Below are positions 24,606 to 31,539 of a stretch of DNA of 64,000 bases, one piece after another; within the stretch, counting starts at the first letter, position 1; every line of letters begins with the position of its first letter. The notes beneath the pieces are model-generated. The model did not search any database, had not been told where the DNA came from, and was given only the letters and a program-made list of their open reading frames with translations. Origin of the DNA: Anisus vortex. Its lineage: Eukaryota; Mollusca; Gastropoda; Planorbidae. The stretch lies in the NCBI GenBank assembly GCA_949126835.1, contig OX421500.1:30547641-30611640 (forward strand), given 5' to 3'. The position numbers were made by a program, and so were the translations under genes.

Positions 24606-27600
24606 GCCTACTATCTTTATTTTTGTTTTAATTGGCTCAGCAATTTCCATCTTGTCCGCCCTCAGGCCATGTGGTGGGACGCAAGAGAACACATCCGGTC
24701 CGCCAAGGTGACCATGTTTCCCGGGGCCACGCCCACCGGTGTTCTCCACGGCGTGGAGAGGAATGTCCTTTACAAGGTCAGGGTTCAAGGCTACGGCATT
24801 GGCGGTGACGGCAGAAAAAGTCCTCCTGTCCTTTTTACATTAGGTGAGATATTAAAGATGTAGTGTGTATAACATAATCTTTCTGAGAACCTCGGGGTAC
24901 ATCTCAAACTTAGGGTTTCGGTTCGCTTATAAAACTGGCCGTGGGATAACATAGTCTAGTGGTAGTGCGTAGAATGGCTGATTCGATGGCTTTAATTCTG
25001 TTAGAAAAGGATAGGCTACCAGGAATCTTTTTCCGTAGGTAAGGATGCATTTAAGTCTACCCACAACTGAATACTACCTGAACTGACATAGGTAATAGGA
25101 AATACCCATGGGTGGGCATTGTGTTGGTCTCACAGTCCCATTGATTGCGTAGCCAAAACAAAATCACCGAACTAGCTCCACTAACCTCATAAGCCTCATG
25201 TTTGATTCGTCTTGTCATCTTTATGCTTAAATTTTTTTTCCCTACAAAAATTGCAAAGTGTATTTGGTTTAAGGTTTGATAATTAAAAATGATTACGTTA
25301 AATAGATGTACGATTACAGAAAAGACTTTTCGCCAATTATTTATTTTTACAAACAGATGCTATATATGTATATGTAACAAGCTGATCATTTCCCGTTTCG
25401 GGTGAATAGAGCTTCTGTCAATGTGCTCTATTTCATCCACTGTCTCCTGCCGCTTACTACGTTTGTTATAGCTCTTTCCGATCCCCTGGGCGACTTTCCC
25501 CAACATTGCAGAGCCATGTCTATTTTGGGGCGTCTTCTGTGCTTTATGCCTTTGTGTTTCCAGTCTATGGCTTGTCAATGAACAATGTTTAATTGCCACA
25601 AAGTACCTAGGCACAATAAAGGCATAGTTACATAGTAATACATATATATATAATACACAAAAATAATGAAAACAATAATAATTGTCAAAGTCTGACTTTA
25701 TTTCGTGATAATCTGGTACATCCGGACCTAAAATCTGTCAAGAAATCGATGACCCTGTTTTATGAATATATTATAAGTAATATAAGGGCTCATTATAAAA
25801 TTAATTTGTTTACTATATAACAAAACGTAAAGTTTTAATGTTAAAAAAGAAAAATTAAGGTTTTACTAATATACATAGAATAGGTCAGGGATCGGCAACC
25901 GTTTGATAACAGTGTGCCAAACTAGGATTTCTAAATCATTCAGCGTGCCAACAGCCTTAAAGTCAACCTGCTCTATTATACTTATTTTATTATTTTTTAT
26001 AAGAAAATTAATTTAACTCCGTAGCAAAACCAAAGAAAAATTACATAGAAAATCCTTAAAGGGTTTTATATTTAATAAAAATATTAGTATAGATCTAACT
26101 TGTTTGTGATTATCATCCTTTTTATTTGCATTTATACCCAAAAAAAATTTTGTACACCAAACTTTCATGTTTTATATTCCTGATGGTAATTATTTCGTAA
26201 ACATTATCGTTTGGCTGTCAAAATAAGGTTCTAGAAATGAGAAACTACTGATATTAATTTATTTTATTTATTTATCAGTTTAAATGAGATTATTTTACAA
26301 TTTGTTTGAATTTAATCAATGTAATGTTACTGTATAAGACGGTTGACATATATTGTACGTTAAGCGAAATTGATACGTAGTAATGATACAAACTGGGTAG
26401 TTAATATAATTTTAAAAGAATGTGCATATAATTTTTAGTCATATAATATTTATATAATTTTCAACTACCTTTACAGTTTGGTCATTATTAAGTTATAAGT
26501 TGTAGGTCACTTAGTCTTTTATAAATGAAAAATAAGAAACATTATATTAGTAATACTAGCGCATATAAAACGGGTTAATTATCTCCCTTTAATTAAAAAA
26601 AAAATTTAGTTTCTAAATTTCATTCAATAGCGATGCCAGACAAGTTATGTTTTGTCATAAAACAATTTTTAATATTACTGACTAATTATTATTTCTTTAA
26701 ATAAAATAAAGCATTATGGTATTCATTACAAGAGTAAATTATTAGAAAATTAAAATTTATTAACGTTAAATAGTTGTAAAGAAACATTTCCTGCATTAAT
26801 TGTTTGTCCATTTAACCTTAAGGAGTTTATCTTTTTATCATTAATAATTACAGAAAATGCATAATTTAATGCTATTAAAAATTCTCTTATATTTATTAAA
26901 TTAATAAAAACTATTTTTTTTTAGAATTACTTATATTTATGTTTTATTATAGAAGATGAGCATTAAAACTCTTTTAACTGTAATTAGTCTGTATCAATTA
27001 TTGAGCGCCTTGTCTTGAATGCTATTCGCTAATTTATAATGGCAGATACATATTTAGTCATTTTTGAGTAGTCAAGTGTAAGTGACCTCTTTGAATGCTT
27101 ATCACAGCTTTCATGTGCAATAAATACTGATCACAAGTGTAAGATGAACCAAAAGCTGAAAGTAGAGCGAATGCCAAGCAGAGAATAACAGATAACGTTC
27201 CTTCAAGATTTTCCCGCAAACTGATGCCCATTTTTGAAATGTTTAAAATTCAACCGGTTGCGTTTTTAAATCGTCAATATCCCTACACTTGAAAAAACAC
27301 CTTAACATATACATTTAAGAGGTTATAAAAAGATCAAGCCAGTTTGGCTTGATGGGGTATAAAAAAAGGAGTCCATGAATTTGAATGTCGTTCCTTTGTT
27401 TAGAAAACTACGCTTTGAGTGTTTCGATGTACTTCTGAAAAAGCCCAACTATATATCTTAATATACTTAATAAAGGAAAGTACATATAGTTAAATGTTTT
27501 GAAACTGGTGCGAGTTCAACTCACTGAAATGTGTCGCTCTGTCATTCAGAAACATCGGCTTCAACAGTCAGTTTTCATAATTCAGAACCGGAAAATGTTT

Positions 27601-27929
27601 GTTTCTTCATCAATATAAGGAGATCTCTCGCGTGCCATTGAAAATCGCTTTGCGTGCCAAGTTTGGCACGCATGCCTTAGGTCCGACCCTTGTAATAGGT
27701 TATGAAAACATATGGAGTTCGTGATTGATTAATAACATTTTGAAGATGTTATTAAAATGAAGTAATGTTGTTTTTTTTTATAAATTCCTTGTGTTTTTCA
27801 GAAGGATCAATTTTAACCAATCCGGAAACGGAAGAGATTATGAATTCCGCACCATCACCGGAATCCCTGTCATCGTTGTCATTTTTCATTGTCATAAATG
27901 TCATCACATGTAAATTTGTTCACCACTGA
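148..27929 (+). CDS. Cont: Contactin A, 5'-partial, 17 exons, Ig3 to GPI signal
   Basis: Neural or septate-junction type Ig/FN3 adhesion molecule of the contactin family, expected at the cell surface. Seventeen exons joined by GT-AG introns give 2558 coding bases: two bases completing a codon, 851 codons and TGA at 27927. Domain order is Ig3, Ig4, Ig5, Ig6 and FN3-1 to FN3-4, then a hydrophobic tail resembling a GPI-attachment signal. The Cys/Trp/Tyr-x-Cys pattern of Ig domains and the Trp/Tyr pattern of FN3 domains are visible. The first part (lectin-like domain, Ig1, Ig2) must lie left of the window. The order and exon lengths match contactin B downstream. Exon joins were chosen by matching the two paralogs and checking phase, not by transcript evidence. 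A secreted rather than GPI-anchored product is possible if the tail is not a signal. Confidence 0.88.
254..1027. other. Intron, AT-rich, no recognised content
   Basis: This stretch shows T-rich and A-rich runs and nothing I can identify as a gene or repeat family. The short ORF starting at 247 reads through the splice donor and is not real coding sequence. Confidence 0.6.
1028..1209 (+). CDS. Contactin A exon: Ig3, second half
   Basis: Reads [10 protein letters not shown] with the core Trp, then [18 protein letters not shown] with the closing Tyr-x-Cys. The donor GTCATA is non-consensus after the GT. It is 182 bp, identical in length to 49960-50141 of contactin B. Confidence 0.87.
1210..1902. 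other. Intron, no recognised content
   Basis: AT-rich, with a G run near 1243 and a C run near 1532. I see nothing else in it. Confidence 0.55.
1903..2057 (+). CDS. Contactin A exon: Ig4, first half
   Basis: Reads [17 protein letters not shown], then [19 protein letters not shown] with the Ig4 cysteine and Trp. The donor AAG|GTAAGT is strong. It is 155 bp, the same as the contactin B exon at 51958. The reading frame stays open far past the donor only because the following repeat lacks stops. Confidence 0.88.
2070..2690 (+). repeat. Variable tandem repeat after the Ig4 donor
   Basis: About a dozen imperfect copies, roughly 39-47 bp, of a pyrimidine-rich unit (ATCTGTCCATC...CTGTTGTCTGTC...CATTCAATCAATCT). 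It begins about a dozen bases after the donor at 2058 and fills nearly the whole intron. All three + frames stay open for 75-270 codons, which is an artefact of the repeat. Confidence 0.88.
2732..2852 (+). CDS. Contactin A exon: Ig4, second half
   Basis: Reads [15 protein letters not shown], then [20 protein letters not shown] with the second Ig cysteine. It ends in phase 1 at donor GTGAGT. It is 121 bp, the same as contactin B 52679-52799. Confidence 0.88.
3280..3535 (+). repeat. A+T-rich tandem repeat near the Ig5 acceptor
   Basis: Repeats of short units such as AAATTTACCTCTACAAATTTA with a 42-bp higher period between about 3370 and 3500. The array stops some 45 bp before the acceptor of the next exon at 3579. 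Confidence 0.8.
3580..3843 (+). CDS. Contactin A exon: complete Ig5
   Basis: One exon carries the whole domain: [19 protein letters not shown] with Cys and Trp, then [12 protein letters not shown] with the closing Cys. It is 264 bp, identical to contactin B 54855-55118. The donor is GTAATT, phase 1. Confidence 0.9.
4360..4735 (+). mobile_element. LINE 3' end fragment
   Basis: At about 4555-4612 the + strand encodes [16 protein letters not shown], the C-terminal signature of reverse transcriptases in CR1/Jockey-like LINEs. A 3' UTR ending in the small hairpin CTTCTTTATAGAAG follows (about 4711). The same tail occurs at 16540-16725 (+), at 31280-31430 (-) and partly at 15050-15080 (-). Confidence 0.65.
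4839..5017 (+). CDS. Contactin A exon: Ig6, first half
   Basis: Reads [19 protein letters not shown], then [10 protein letters not shown] with the Ig cysteine and Trp, ending in AHYAM at donor GTTTGT. It is 179 bp, the same as contactin B 56343-56521. The donor is followed within 8 bp by a 2.4-kb minisatellite. Confidence 0.88.
5026..7391 (+). repeat. 16-bp minisatellite with a CACGTG palindrome, about 148 copies
   Basis: The unit is GCACGTGTTGTGTGTT; position 15 varies T/C/A. Nearly every unit contains the E-box CACGTG. Rare changes include CACTTT near 5798, a T-run interruption near 7100, GCATGTG near 7190 and GCACGCG near 7270. Sixteen is not a multiple of three and the unit makes no stop in any frame, so very long ORFs appear in all six frames. 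None is a gene. Confidence 0.97.
7392..7904. other. Intron, AT-rich, no recognised content
   Basis: Contains a G/A-rich run near 7464-7500. The rest is AT-rich and I see no gene or repeat family in it. Confidence 0.5.
7905..8190 (-). pseudogene. LINE reverse transcriptase C-terminal remnant
   Basis: On the minus strand it reads [11 protein letters not shown], then [19 protein letters not shown] and [11 protein letters not shown], followed past a stop by residues resembling [16 protein letters not shown]. This is the usual end of LINE polyproteins of the kind that finish ...GHVLRM...WTP.G.R..G.P..TWRR...AQDR..WR. It is broken by a stop and heavily truncated. Confidence 0.7.
8299..8428 (+). 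CDS. Contactin A exon: Ig6, second half
   Basis: Reads [17 protein letters not shown], then [20 protein letters not shown] with the closing Tyr-x-Cys. It is 130 bp; the contactin B exon at 57098 is 133 bp. Phase 0 in, phase 1 out at GTAATT. Confidence 0.88.
8970..9065 (-). mobile_element. tRNA-derived SINE fragment, minus strand
   Basis: Contains the family's conserved tail on the minus strand (CCACGGCATACT...GTGTG...). It is interrupted at 9066 by the hAT-like element. Confidence 0.55.
9066..10444. mobile_element. hAT-like non-autonomous element with exact 8-bp TSD
   Basis: Begins CAGTGGCGTAGCTAGGG and ends CCCTAGCTACGCCAATG, an inverted terminal repeat. It is flanked on both sides by CGTCTTTG (9058-9065 and 10445-10452). 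No transposase ORF is seen. It contains a reversed LINE tail at its left side. Related ends occur at 46045 and 46955. Confidence 0.85.
9186..9352 (-). pseudogene. CR1-type LINE reverse transcriptase C-terminus
   Basis: The minus strand reads [20 protein letters not shown], then [15 protein letters not shown] and a stop. This is the terminal motif of CR1/L2-like reverse transcriptases. It sits inside the hAT-like element as a nested relic. Confidence 0.75.
10824..10860 (+). pseudogene. U2 snRNA-like 5' fragment
   Basis: ATCGCTTTTCGGCCTTTGGC followed by TAAGATCAAAGTGTAG resembles the first ~37 nt of U2 snRNA. The branch-site recognition region and everything after it are absent, so this is a truncated pseudogene or SINE head rather than a functional U2 gene. 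Confidence 0.55.
11267..11505 (-). mobile_element. tRNA-derived SINE, minus strand
   Basis: On the minus strand the Pol III B-box region reads GGTTCGAATTCTGG. The family tail (CCAGTATGCCGTGGCCACAG... to GTCCGACGGGATAC) is recognisable. It lies 138 bp before the FN3-1 exon. Confidence 0.8.
11644..11823 (+). CDS. Contactin A exon: FN3-1, first half
   Basis: The PPGEPAGV linker that opens the first FN3 domain is followed by [18 protein letters not shown] with the core Trp. The donor is AAAAG|GTGTTT, phase 1. The contactin B counterpart at 58476 carries LALWWQDGETHGYPVTKY. Confidence 0.88.
11824..12367. other. Intron part, AT-rich, no recognised content
   Basis: Very AT-rich. Many short ATAA/TAAAT repeats but no identifiable element. 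The acceptor array follows directly. Confidence 0.5.
12368..13327 (+). repeat. 54-bp tandem array, ~17.8 copies, each with a splice-acceptor-like end
   Basis: The unit runs CATACATTGCAACACATGAC, TCATGTTTCCCTATCTCTGC, CAGATATCTCCTGT. Each copy has a pyrimidine tract plus CCAG|ATATCTC, matching the true FN3-1 acceptor at 13327 (TTTCTGACAG|ATATCCC). The array is open without a stop in the coding frame from 12373 into the exon at 13328. Units differ mainly at C/T or A/T positions. Confidence 0.95.
13328..13480 (+). CDS. Contactin A exon: FN3-1, second half
   Basis: Reads [18 protein letters not shown], then [20 protein letters not shown], the typical F-G region of an FN3 domain (Tyr-x-F-R-V). 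It is 153 bp, identical in length and phase to contactin B 59747-59899. The start may shift upstream in steps of 54 bp if copies of the preceding array are used as acceptors. Confidence 0.87.
13655..13880 (-). mobile_element. tRNA-derived SINE, minus strand
   Basis: Same family: TCCGTGGCCACGGTATATATGGGG and GTGTGTGGCCAGCACAATGCCC (fragments of the minus-strand tail). The tRNA-like head is degraded. Confidence 0.7.
14016..14110 (+). CDS. Contactin A exon: FN3-2, part 1
   Basis: Reads [17 protein letters not shown], then a five-glycine run and [10 protein letters not shown] with the core Trp. It is 95 bp, identical to contactin B 60119-60213. The donor GTGAGT is strong. Confidence 0.88.
14206..14301 (+). 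CDS. Contactin A exon: FN3-2, part 2
   Basis: Reads [18 protein letters not shown] and NRKWER. It corresponds exactly in length (96 bp) and phase 0 to contactin B 60316-60411 (YNVYYRRQ). Short intron (95 bp) upstream. Confidence 0.87.
14398..14625 (-). mobile_element. tRNA-derived SINE, degraded, minus strand
   Basis: The GTGTGGCCAGCACAAT and TTACTTCTCCCTAACTAATG blocks of the family are present. The tRNA-like end near 14590 is eroded. Confidence 0.65.
14645..14727 (+). repeat. 19-bp tandem repeat, about 4 copies
   Basis: Copies of ACTACACATATACCCGTGG follow one another without spacers in the intron. Confidence 0.9.
15522..15666 (+). CDS. Contactin A exon: FN3-2, part 3
   Basis: Reads [19 protein letters not shown], then [20 protein letters not shown], the F and G strands of FN3-2, ending VYSAED at donor GTGAGT. 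It is 145 bp, identical to contactin B 61366-61510. Confidence 0.88.
15835..16108 (+). mobile_element. tRNA-derived SINE, plus strand
   Basis: The tRNA-like head has B box GGGTTCGAATCCTGG (about 15885). The family body CTACCCAGCGCTGATGGGTA and tail GTACGCCGTGGCCACAGAAA follow, with end GTCCGACGGGATACTTTACT. Confidence 0.85.
16135..16198 (+). repeat. 12-bp tandem repeat (GGTGCGGCGGTT), about 5 copies
   Basis: GC-rich units directly follow the SINE end and finish about 40 bp before the acceptor at 16238. Confidence 0.92.
16239..16363 (+). CDS. Contactin A exon: FN3-3, first half
   Basis: Reads [17 protein letters not shown], then [18 protein letters not shown] with the core Trp, ending FGYQ at donor GTGAGT. 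No counterpart lies in the window for contactin B, whose next exon should be to the right of 64000. Confidence 0.86.
16540..16725 (+). mobile_element. LINE 3' end fragment
   Basis: Encodes [19 protein letters not shown] before a stop, then a 3' UTR ending in the same CTTCTTTATAGAAG hairpin as the copy at 4360-4735. It is 5' truncated. Confidence 0.68.
16736..17000. mobile_element. Foldback-type MITE, degenerate copy
   Basis: Starts GACTATAATGAGATGGACCG and ends with TGGTCCATCTTATTACAATA, a partial inverted repeat. Internal blocks (TTCGGAATTCCCGATTC, TTCCGTTTTATTTA) match the foldback element at 39630-40110. Confidence 0.6.
17136..17340 (+). CDS. Contactin A exon: FN3-3, second half
   Basis: Reads [20 protein letters not shown], then [20 protein letters not shown] (F-strand region with Tyr), ending FNLNLR at donor GTACGT, phase 1. 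Two cysteines inside the FN3 fold (LCLG and HYCF) could pair, which is unusual for FN3. Confidence 0.86.
17410..17675 (+). mobile_element. tRNA-derived SINE, plus strand, fairly intact
   Basis: The head GGGGCACGGTAGTCAAGCGG (A box) and GGGTTCAAATCCTGGTGGCG (B box) are clear. The body CTACCCAGCTCTGATGGGTA and tail GTATGCAGTGGCCACAGAAA follow. Confidence 0.87.
17782..17897 (+). CDS. Contactin A exon: FN3-4, first half
   Basis: Reads [15 protein letters not shown], then [20 protein letters not shown] and GYK at donor GTAGTG, phase 0. The Trp of the B strand is present. Confidence 0.86.
17990..18090 (+). repeat. Short tandem repeat (CATACAA/CATACTA)
   Basis: About 14 copies of a 7-bp unit CATACAA, with CATACTA variants. 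Confidence 0.9.
18455..18575 (+). pseudogene. LINE reverse transcriptase fragment
   Basis: Reads [20 protein letters not shown], then [15 protein letters not shown]. The (G)VKQG...LAPTLF block is the conserved RT motif preceding the catalytic region of non-LTR reverse transcriptases. Only about 40 codons remain. Confidence 0.75.
18584..18794. mobile_element. hAT MITE of the CAGGG-TCGGCAACC family
   Basis: Left end CAGGGAATGGCAACC and right end GGCTGCCGATCCCTA resemble the termini at 25886-27692 and 31720-31921. Flanking duplication is imperfect. Confidence 0.55.
18809..19541. mobile_element. hAT-like MITE (CATAGGTTCTCAACGGGGG family), 733 bp
   Basis: Left end CATAGGTTCTCAACGGGGGC, right end GGTTGAGAACCTATG. 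Flanks GTCTAGAG and GTCTAGAC (7 of 8 matching) suggest the target duplication. A second copy is at 36210-37350. Confidence 0.8.
20382..20717 (+). repeat. 5' LTR
   Basis: Direct copy of 22033-22372. It includes GGGTACCTGTCTTG and an A-rich AAAAAAATAAAAACC stretch. The boundary at the CA-rich end is uncertain by a few bases. Confidence 0.85.
20719..20736 (+). promoter_or_regulatory. Candidate tRNA primer-binding site
   Basis: TGGTAGCACGAGTGGGG starts one base after the 5' LTR. The leading TGG complements a tRNA CCA end. I cannot name the tRNA. Confidence 0.5.
20843..21991 (+). CDS. Gag-like CCHC zinc knuckle fused to a Y-box cold-shock domain
   Basis: Intact 382-codon ORF from ATG to TAA between two LTRs. 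Residues 5-27 are Leu/Glu-rich and could form a short coiled coil. Residues 79-92 form a CCHC knuckle (C79, C82, H87, C92; [14 protein letters not shown]) typical of retroelement nucleocapsids. A KRKKR patch (119-123) may be a nuclear signal. Residues about 130-212 are a cold-shock domain of the Y-box (YBX) type, with RNP1 KRGYGFI and RNP2 DVFVH and the block [15 protein letters not shown] basic, polar tail follows, and a hydrophobic segment lies at about 355-375 near the end. Both domains bind single-stranded nucleic acid, so an RNA-packaging or RNP role is likely by inference. It has no introns, consistent with origin from mRNA. It could alternatively be a host gene that acquired LTR flanks. 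Confidence 0.85.
   Translation: MEDRYNILSRLSQLSERLEEIEAKKRIDVSEREPGSMYKHHQRSGKFAPPGLVWRGTLSKVFPYRSKFYPYNEQDVPVCTSCWEPGHIKRRCTLSHPKLAPPGMRCRVLAGSSNDSPPKRKKRNVMAANVTGTVKWLNVKRGYGFINREDTKEDVFVHYTAIIRNNPRKYLRSVGDGEKVEFDVVVGENGNQAANVTGPDGSNVKGSKYAPDRRRLSHRGYPQNGTGDRPRRTFQEDKAMVTDYTSQQRNKSQVLPNNRHSSCVPHSGAGNGRTHFSERRPTDIDKPQAHDTLRPEPVTATLASNEPPAHIQQQNESQYSSRLQAWPPSTSTKLQGITSMNVTTQETRCQPTPTVPLLFLLLAAFPVAHAILGLMSEQFRMF
22033..22372 (+). repeat. 3' LTR
   Basis: Near-identical to 20382-20717. Differences include the AATTAAAATAAAA stretch and GTATTATGG versus GTCATGG. It is followed by an (AAT)n run matching the left flank. Confidence 0.85.
22430..23050 (+). pseudogene. Degenerate hAT transposase (ZBED5/FAM200-like)
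   Basis: Around 22895-23010 the + strand reads [17 protein letters not shown], then a stop and [12 protein letters not shown], close to the hAT C-terminal dimerisation motif (TYLCE..FS.L..IKS..R..L...DDL). Upstream pieces such as [18 protein letters not shown] agree with the same family. Several stops and frame changes make it a pseudogene. Confidence 0.7.
23056..23502. mobile_element. MITE with exact 8-bp TSD and ACCGGTT-rich arms, 447 bp
   Basis: Starts TAGGGATGTTAAGACCGGT, ends CCGGTTTTCGTTTAACATCCCTA with inverted ends of about 12 bp. Flanked by GTTGTAAT on both sides (23048-23055, 23503-23510), fitting hAT preference. It is inserted in the older hAT-like element just after the transposase relic. 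Confidence 0.88.
24430..24604 (+). mobile_element. CR1/L2-like LINE 3' end
   Basis: Begins with LKTHLF (CTGAAGACGCACTTATTC) and ends GATATGCGCTATACAAGTA followed by (TTA)n, a common 3' terminus of L2/CR1-like elements. It finishes about 60 bp before the next exon. Confidence 0.75.
24666..24843 (+). CDS. Contactin A exon: FN3-4, second half
   Basis: Reads [20 protein letters not shown], then [20 protein letters not shown] and VLFTL at donor GTGAGA, phase 1. The previous intron, at 6.8 kb, is the longest in this gene owing to transposon insertions. Confidence 0.88.
24940..25205 (+). mobile_element. Old tRNA-derived SINE, plus strand
   Basis: The A-box-like TAGTCTAGTGGTAGTGCG and body blocks TGGGCATTGTGTTGGTCTCA survive. 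Highly diverged. Confidence 0.55.
25575..25645 (-). repeat. Interspersed repeat end (TTCATTG tail family)
   Basis: TCAATGAACAATG then TTGCCACAAAGTACCT and CAATAAAGGCATAGT, shared with two copies at 62017 and 62368. The (TTCATTG)n tail on the minus strand suggests a retroposon 3' end. Confidence 0.6.
25886..27692. mobile_element. Non-autonomous hAT-like element, 1.8 kb
   Basis: Left end CAGGGATCGGCAACC; right end GGCACGCATGCCTTAGGTCCGACCCTTG (in parts). Flanks GAATAGGT and TAATAGGT agree at 7 of 8 bases. No transposase ORF. Its core shares blocks with the elements at 9066, 18809, 36210 and 46045. Confidence 0.8.
27802..27929 (+). CDS. Contactin A last exon: C-terminal tail with probable GPI signal
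   Basis: Reads [19 protein letters not shown], then [17 protein letters not shown] and KFVHH before TGA. A small-residue-rich stretch followed by a hydrophobic run fits a GPI-attachment signal, as expected for contactins. The run is short and ends in a polar KFVHH, so the signal is not ideal. Confidence 0.8.
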
Positions 27930-29799
27930 CAAAAGCTTTGATGAATATGAGAGTTAGTTCTTTTTTTGTGTGTCAGTTTCACCAGTACACAAGTTGTAGC
28001 ATCGCCAAATGGTTCAGCCAGACCGGATCTCTGAACTCTGATCATAGACGCAAACACAGTGTTTGTAATGAACGTCTCTTAATGTTGCCCAGACGTACGC
28101 TGTAGATATAAACAACTGGTGTGTGTTGTCTGTGTTAACATTGCATTCTTACTAATGTACATATTCTGTGAATGTGTGCGCGCTATGCGCGCGTTTGTGT
28201 TCGTGTGTAATGTGTGTGTGTTCAATGGGGGGAGGGGCAACTATAGCGCGCCTCCTGTGGTGCGTGAATCCTTTGTATTGCCATGTCATTTGTAAAATAA
28301 CATTAATTTTTAAATAACAATCAATTTGTCACACATAAGAAATAGTGTATAAACAGCATGTAAATTATCAATTCACATTTAGAGATATAAAAAATATCAC
28401 CTAGGAGTCACAGTTAACCATATTTCTTTCTACAAGTCTGAGTGAAAGAGTGAGGAAAATGGTGAATTGTTGATAGCCATAGGTTAGCAACTTAAAAACT
28501 TGATATTTTTGTTATAGCTTACGAGGATGACGACTGCTATTCTATAATACATTAATGTACATTCTATAATATTTTATTTGAATCAGTTTGACAAAAAAAA
28601 CAAAACAACAACAACAACGAATAAATGGAGGTCTCCCAGTTGTAAACATTGTACTAGCTTGTCATGGCCTTTACACAGGAAACTCTAACTAGACATTTCC
28701 TCCGAAAAATTCAGAGCCCTTACTCTGGAGACTTAAAACCTTTCCTTTATTTTCAGGTGTATTTCAGTAGATTCACTAGTTGTTGTTTTTGTAATAGTAA
28801 ATCCAGAGACATCAGTAGATTATGTCAATTCAGAATTAGAATCTTTTTCATTGCTTTTGTCATGTGTGTCACGTTTATCACGTTCGTCAGTTTTGTCATT
28901 TGTGACATATGTGTCATTTTTTGGTCATGTTTATCATATGTGTCTTTTTTTTTTGTCATATGTGTCGTGTGCTATTTTAAGTCAATAAATGTTTATGCAT
29001 TTTTTAAATATGTTATTTTAGTGCAAAGCTTATCTGACAGTTTTGAAAGTAAACAAAAATGTTTCAGTCAAATTATAAGCAAAATATGTGATATAGAAAT
29101 GTTCATGTCAATTTATGCATAATAGTTTATAATGTTTGTAAGACAAAATACAAATGTATCAACTAGAAGCCTCTTTCTTTTATATTTTCAATAATATGTC
29201 TATATAATATAAGTGTGTCTGTATGTGTGTGTTTGTATCTGGGGTGACAGCTTGATGGAGTACGTGAGTGAATGAGTGTGTATGTGTGTGTGTGAGTACA
29301 TTTGTTGTGTACAATACAATACCGTTTAAAGAGATTATTTTTAGGCCTACATAATATACTCGTGTGCTAATATTGTTACGTGAAGTTTACTTTTCATTAA
29401 ATATGAAAAGATATTTCATTAAGTGCTAAGATTATTTAGAACATAGCTTAAAGTCGAAACGCTTATCTAATTCACATTAAAACAATAAGACTGACAATTT
29501 CTGGTCTGCTCAGAATTACAGAGTCTGGCAAATTATGACCGGAGATGTTAAATTATTTAAATGTAACACTAGGGGTCTTATTTTTTTTTAAACCAGATAT
29601 TTAATAAACTAAAATCATTGTATATTATTTACTGTATTGTTAGACAGGGATTTGATTAAACAAAAAATTGTTATAAAAGTAAATAACTCGGCTTTGCGTG
29701 AAATACTACGCACCCATCCAACCCACCCACACACACTCCCATAAAAGTAGACATTGGATGATCACCCCTCCCTTCCATATTAATATAAAAAAAATGTAA
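27930..29799 (+). other. 3' flank of contactin A; 3' UTR of undefined length
   Basis: AATAAA occurs at 28620 and again near 28983. Either could be the polyadenylation signal but no end can be fixed. GT-rich microsatellite at about 28170-28225 and 29215-29300. I see no other gene. Confidence 0.5.
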
Positions 29800-30058
29800 G
29801 TACCCGTCGGACCAAATTGATGATAACGCCTGTGGAGCAGCGTTCACCAGTTTCAGTGGCCACGGCATACTAGGGGATGTGTGGTCAGCACAATGCCCAG
29901 CCGCCTTATTTTAGCCCAACTAATGTCAGGTACCCATCAGAGCTTGGTAGAGTCAAAGACACTCTCTAATCCATGGAAAAAATCCTAGCCTTCATCAGGA
30001 ATTGAACCCAGGTTTCACTGTACGCCAGTTGACCGCCCTGCCGCTCGGCCGCCGTGCA
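29800..30058 (-). mobile_element. tRNA-derived SINE, minus strand
   Basis: Ends in the tRNA-like head GTGCACGGCGGCCGAGCGGC (minus strand). The tail TAGTATGCCGTGGCCACTGA and GTCCGACGGGTACTT are clear. Confidence 0.85.
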
Positions 30059-30179
30059 CAATTCCATATTGATATGACGCAGTGTTAAATTTTTCAACAC
30101 GGCTACTACACAGAATAATTTTATTTAAACAATACAACAAAGAGATAAGTGTGTTGAAACAAATACAATAATACACATG

Positions 30180-31060
30180 TAATCTGGGGGAGGGGGGGGG
30201 GCGAGAGAGCTCGAGTCAAGATATCCTGCTTACTAACTGATTAGCTTCAAGATGGATACAGTGTCAGATAGGAAGAGAGGAGGAGAGGGGTGGGGGTATC
30301 GTTAGGATTATGAGTAATACAACTATTGTTTAAAGGGAGGACAGCAGACAAACATAGGCGTAGTCACAGAGGGGGGGGGGGGGTGGAGTGGTGGCACGCG
30401 CACCCCTCCCATCGCTACATTTTCTCCTAATCGAATATTTAAAAAACAAAAGATTTCTTTTTATTATTATTTTTTTCAATGTTTAATAAATCTAATTTTA
30501 CGTTTCACCATTGATAAATAGATGCAATCTTAGTTGTTCAATATTGTATGGGGAAATTGCGCATCAGTTCTGATTATTAGCATCCTCTTGCCCTTATTCG
30601 TGCACTACTTTCCCCATAATACTATAGTATTCTCATCCACATGTTGTACTAGTTGTCTTCTGTTATCCCCCTACCCCGAACTGCCTAGCACTATTTGCCC
30701 CGCCCCCCCCTGCATCCCCTAATTGCAATCCCAGCTAAGCCAGTGATTATTATACAGTTTACCTCATAAAAATTTTGTTTAATGAGAATTTTAAACTTTA
30801 AAAATATGAGATTGATGTATTTTATCAACCTAATTGTTACGTTTCAACTATTGAGAAATATTAATTTCCCCAAAAGATTAGGAAAAATTGAGCAAAAGCT
30901 CAAATCTAGGGTTACCTTGCCCTACTGGTGTGCATTATCTTCCCCCATCCCCCACACGAATTGCACTATGGCCCCTCCCCCAATAACACCATGTTGATAT
31001 TCCATATTCCTACGTCCACAACCTTGCACTATTTGCCCCCCCCCCCCCTTACGCCAAACC
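30180..31060. repeat. G-rich and C-rich low-complexity stretches
   Basis: G runs at about 30186-30200 and 30370-30382. Three diverged blocks of TTGCACTATTTGCCCC-like sequence with C runs between 30640 and 31050. I see no coding potential. Confidence 0.7.
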
Positions 31061-31279
31061 ATTAGCAAATGCAGACAATACCTACTATCACGGCATCACT
31101 ATAACATTTGTAATTTCACTTAAAATATTTGGAGGTAATTCTGTCAAGATGTTTTATACCTGAAGACATTTTCAATAACAGACAATTCTTCCAGAGATGT
31201 CGAGGATGTTTGCGAGTGCTATTTGACCCTGTGACGAGATTTTTTAAAAAGAAGACATATTTATAGAGAAGAAGTATCT

Positions 31280-31430
31280 TATCTTATAATATATTACAGA
31301 CGCTCCTTCTATAAAGAAGATTATTGCGTCTTACCCTCATCCGTGGTCCGAGTCTAGTCTTGCATTTGTTATTAGTGTTTTAAATGATGTTAAGTTACTG
31401 GTTTTCCTGGTTTGTTCAGGCATTGGAAAG
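31280..31430 (-). mobile_element. LINE 3' end fragment, minus strand
   Basis: Reverse complement of the tail seen at 4735 and 16725, including CTTCTATAAAGAAG and ACCAGGAAAACCAGTAAC. Confidence 0.65.
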
Positions 31431-31539
31431 TAAATGATAGCGAGCAATGAAAATAAACGTAAAATTTATAGACCCGATTCAAATACTTACAATAGTATTA
31501 TGACCTGATAGAAAACCACCAAAGGCTATAATATCTATG

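Noticed and set aside
28664..29122. 152-codon ORF downstream of contactin A
   Set aside because: Phe/Ile/Val-rich composition from T-rich DNA with TGTCAT repeats. No recognisable domain; probably 3' UTR or intergenic.
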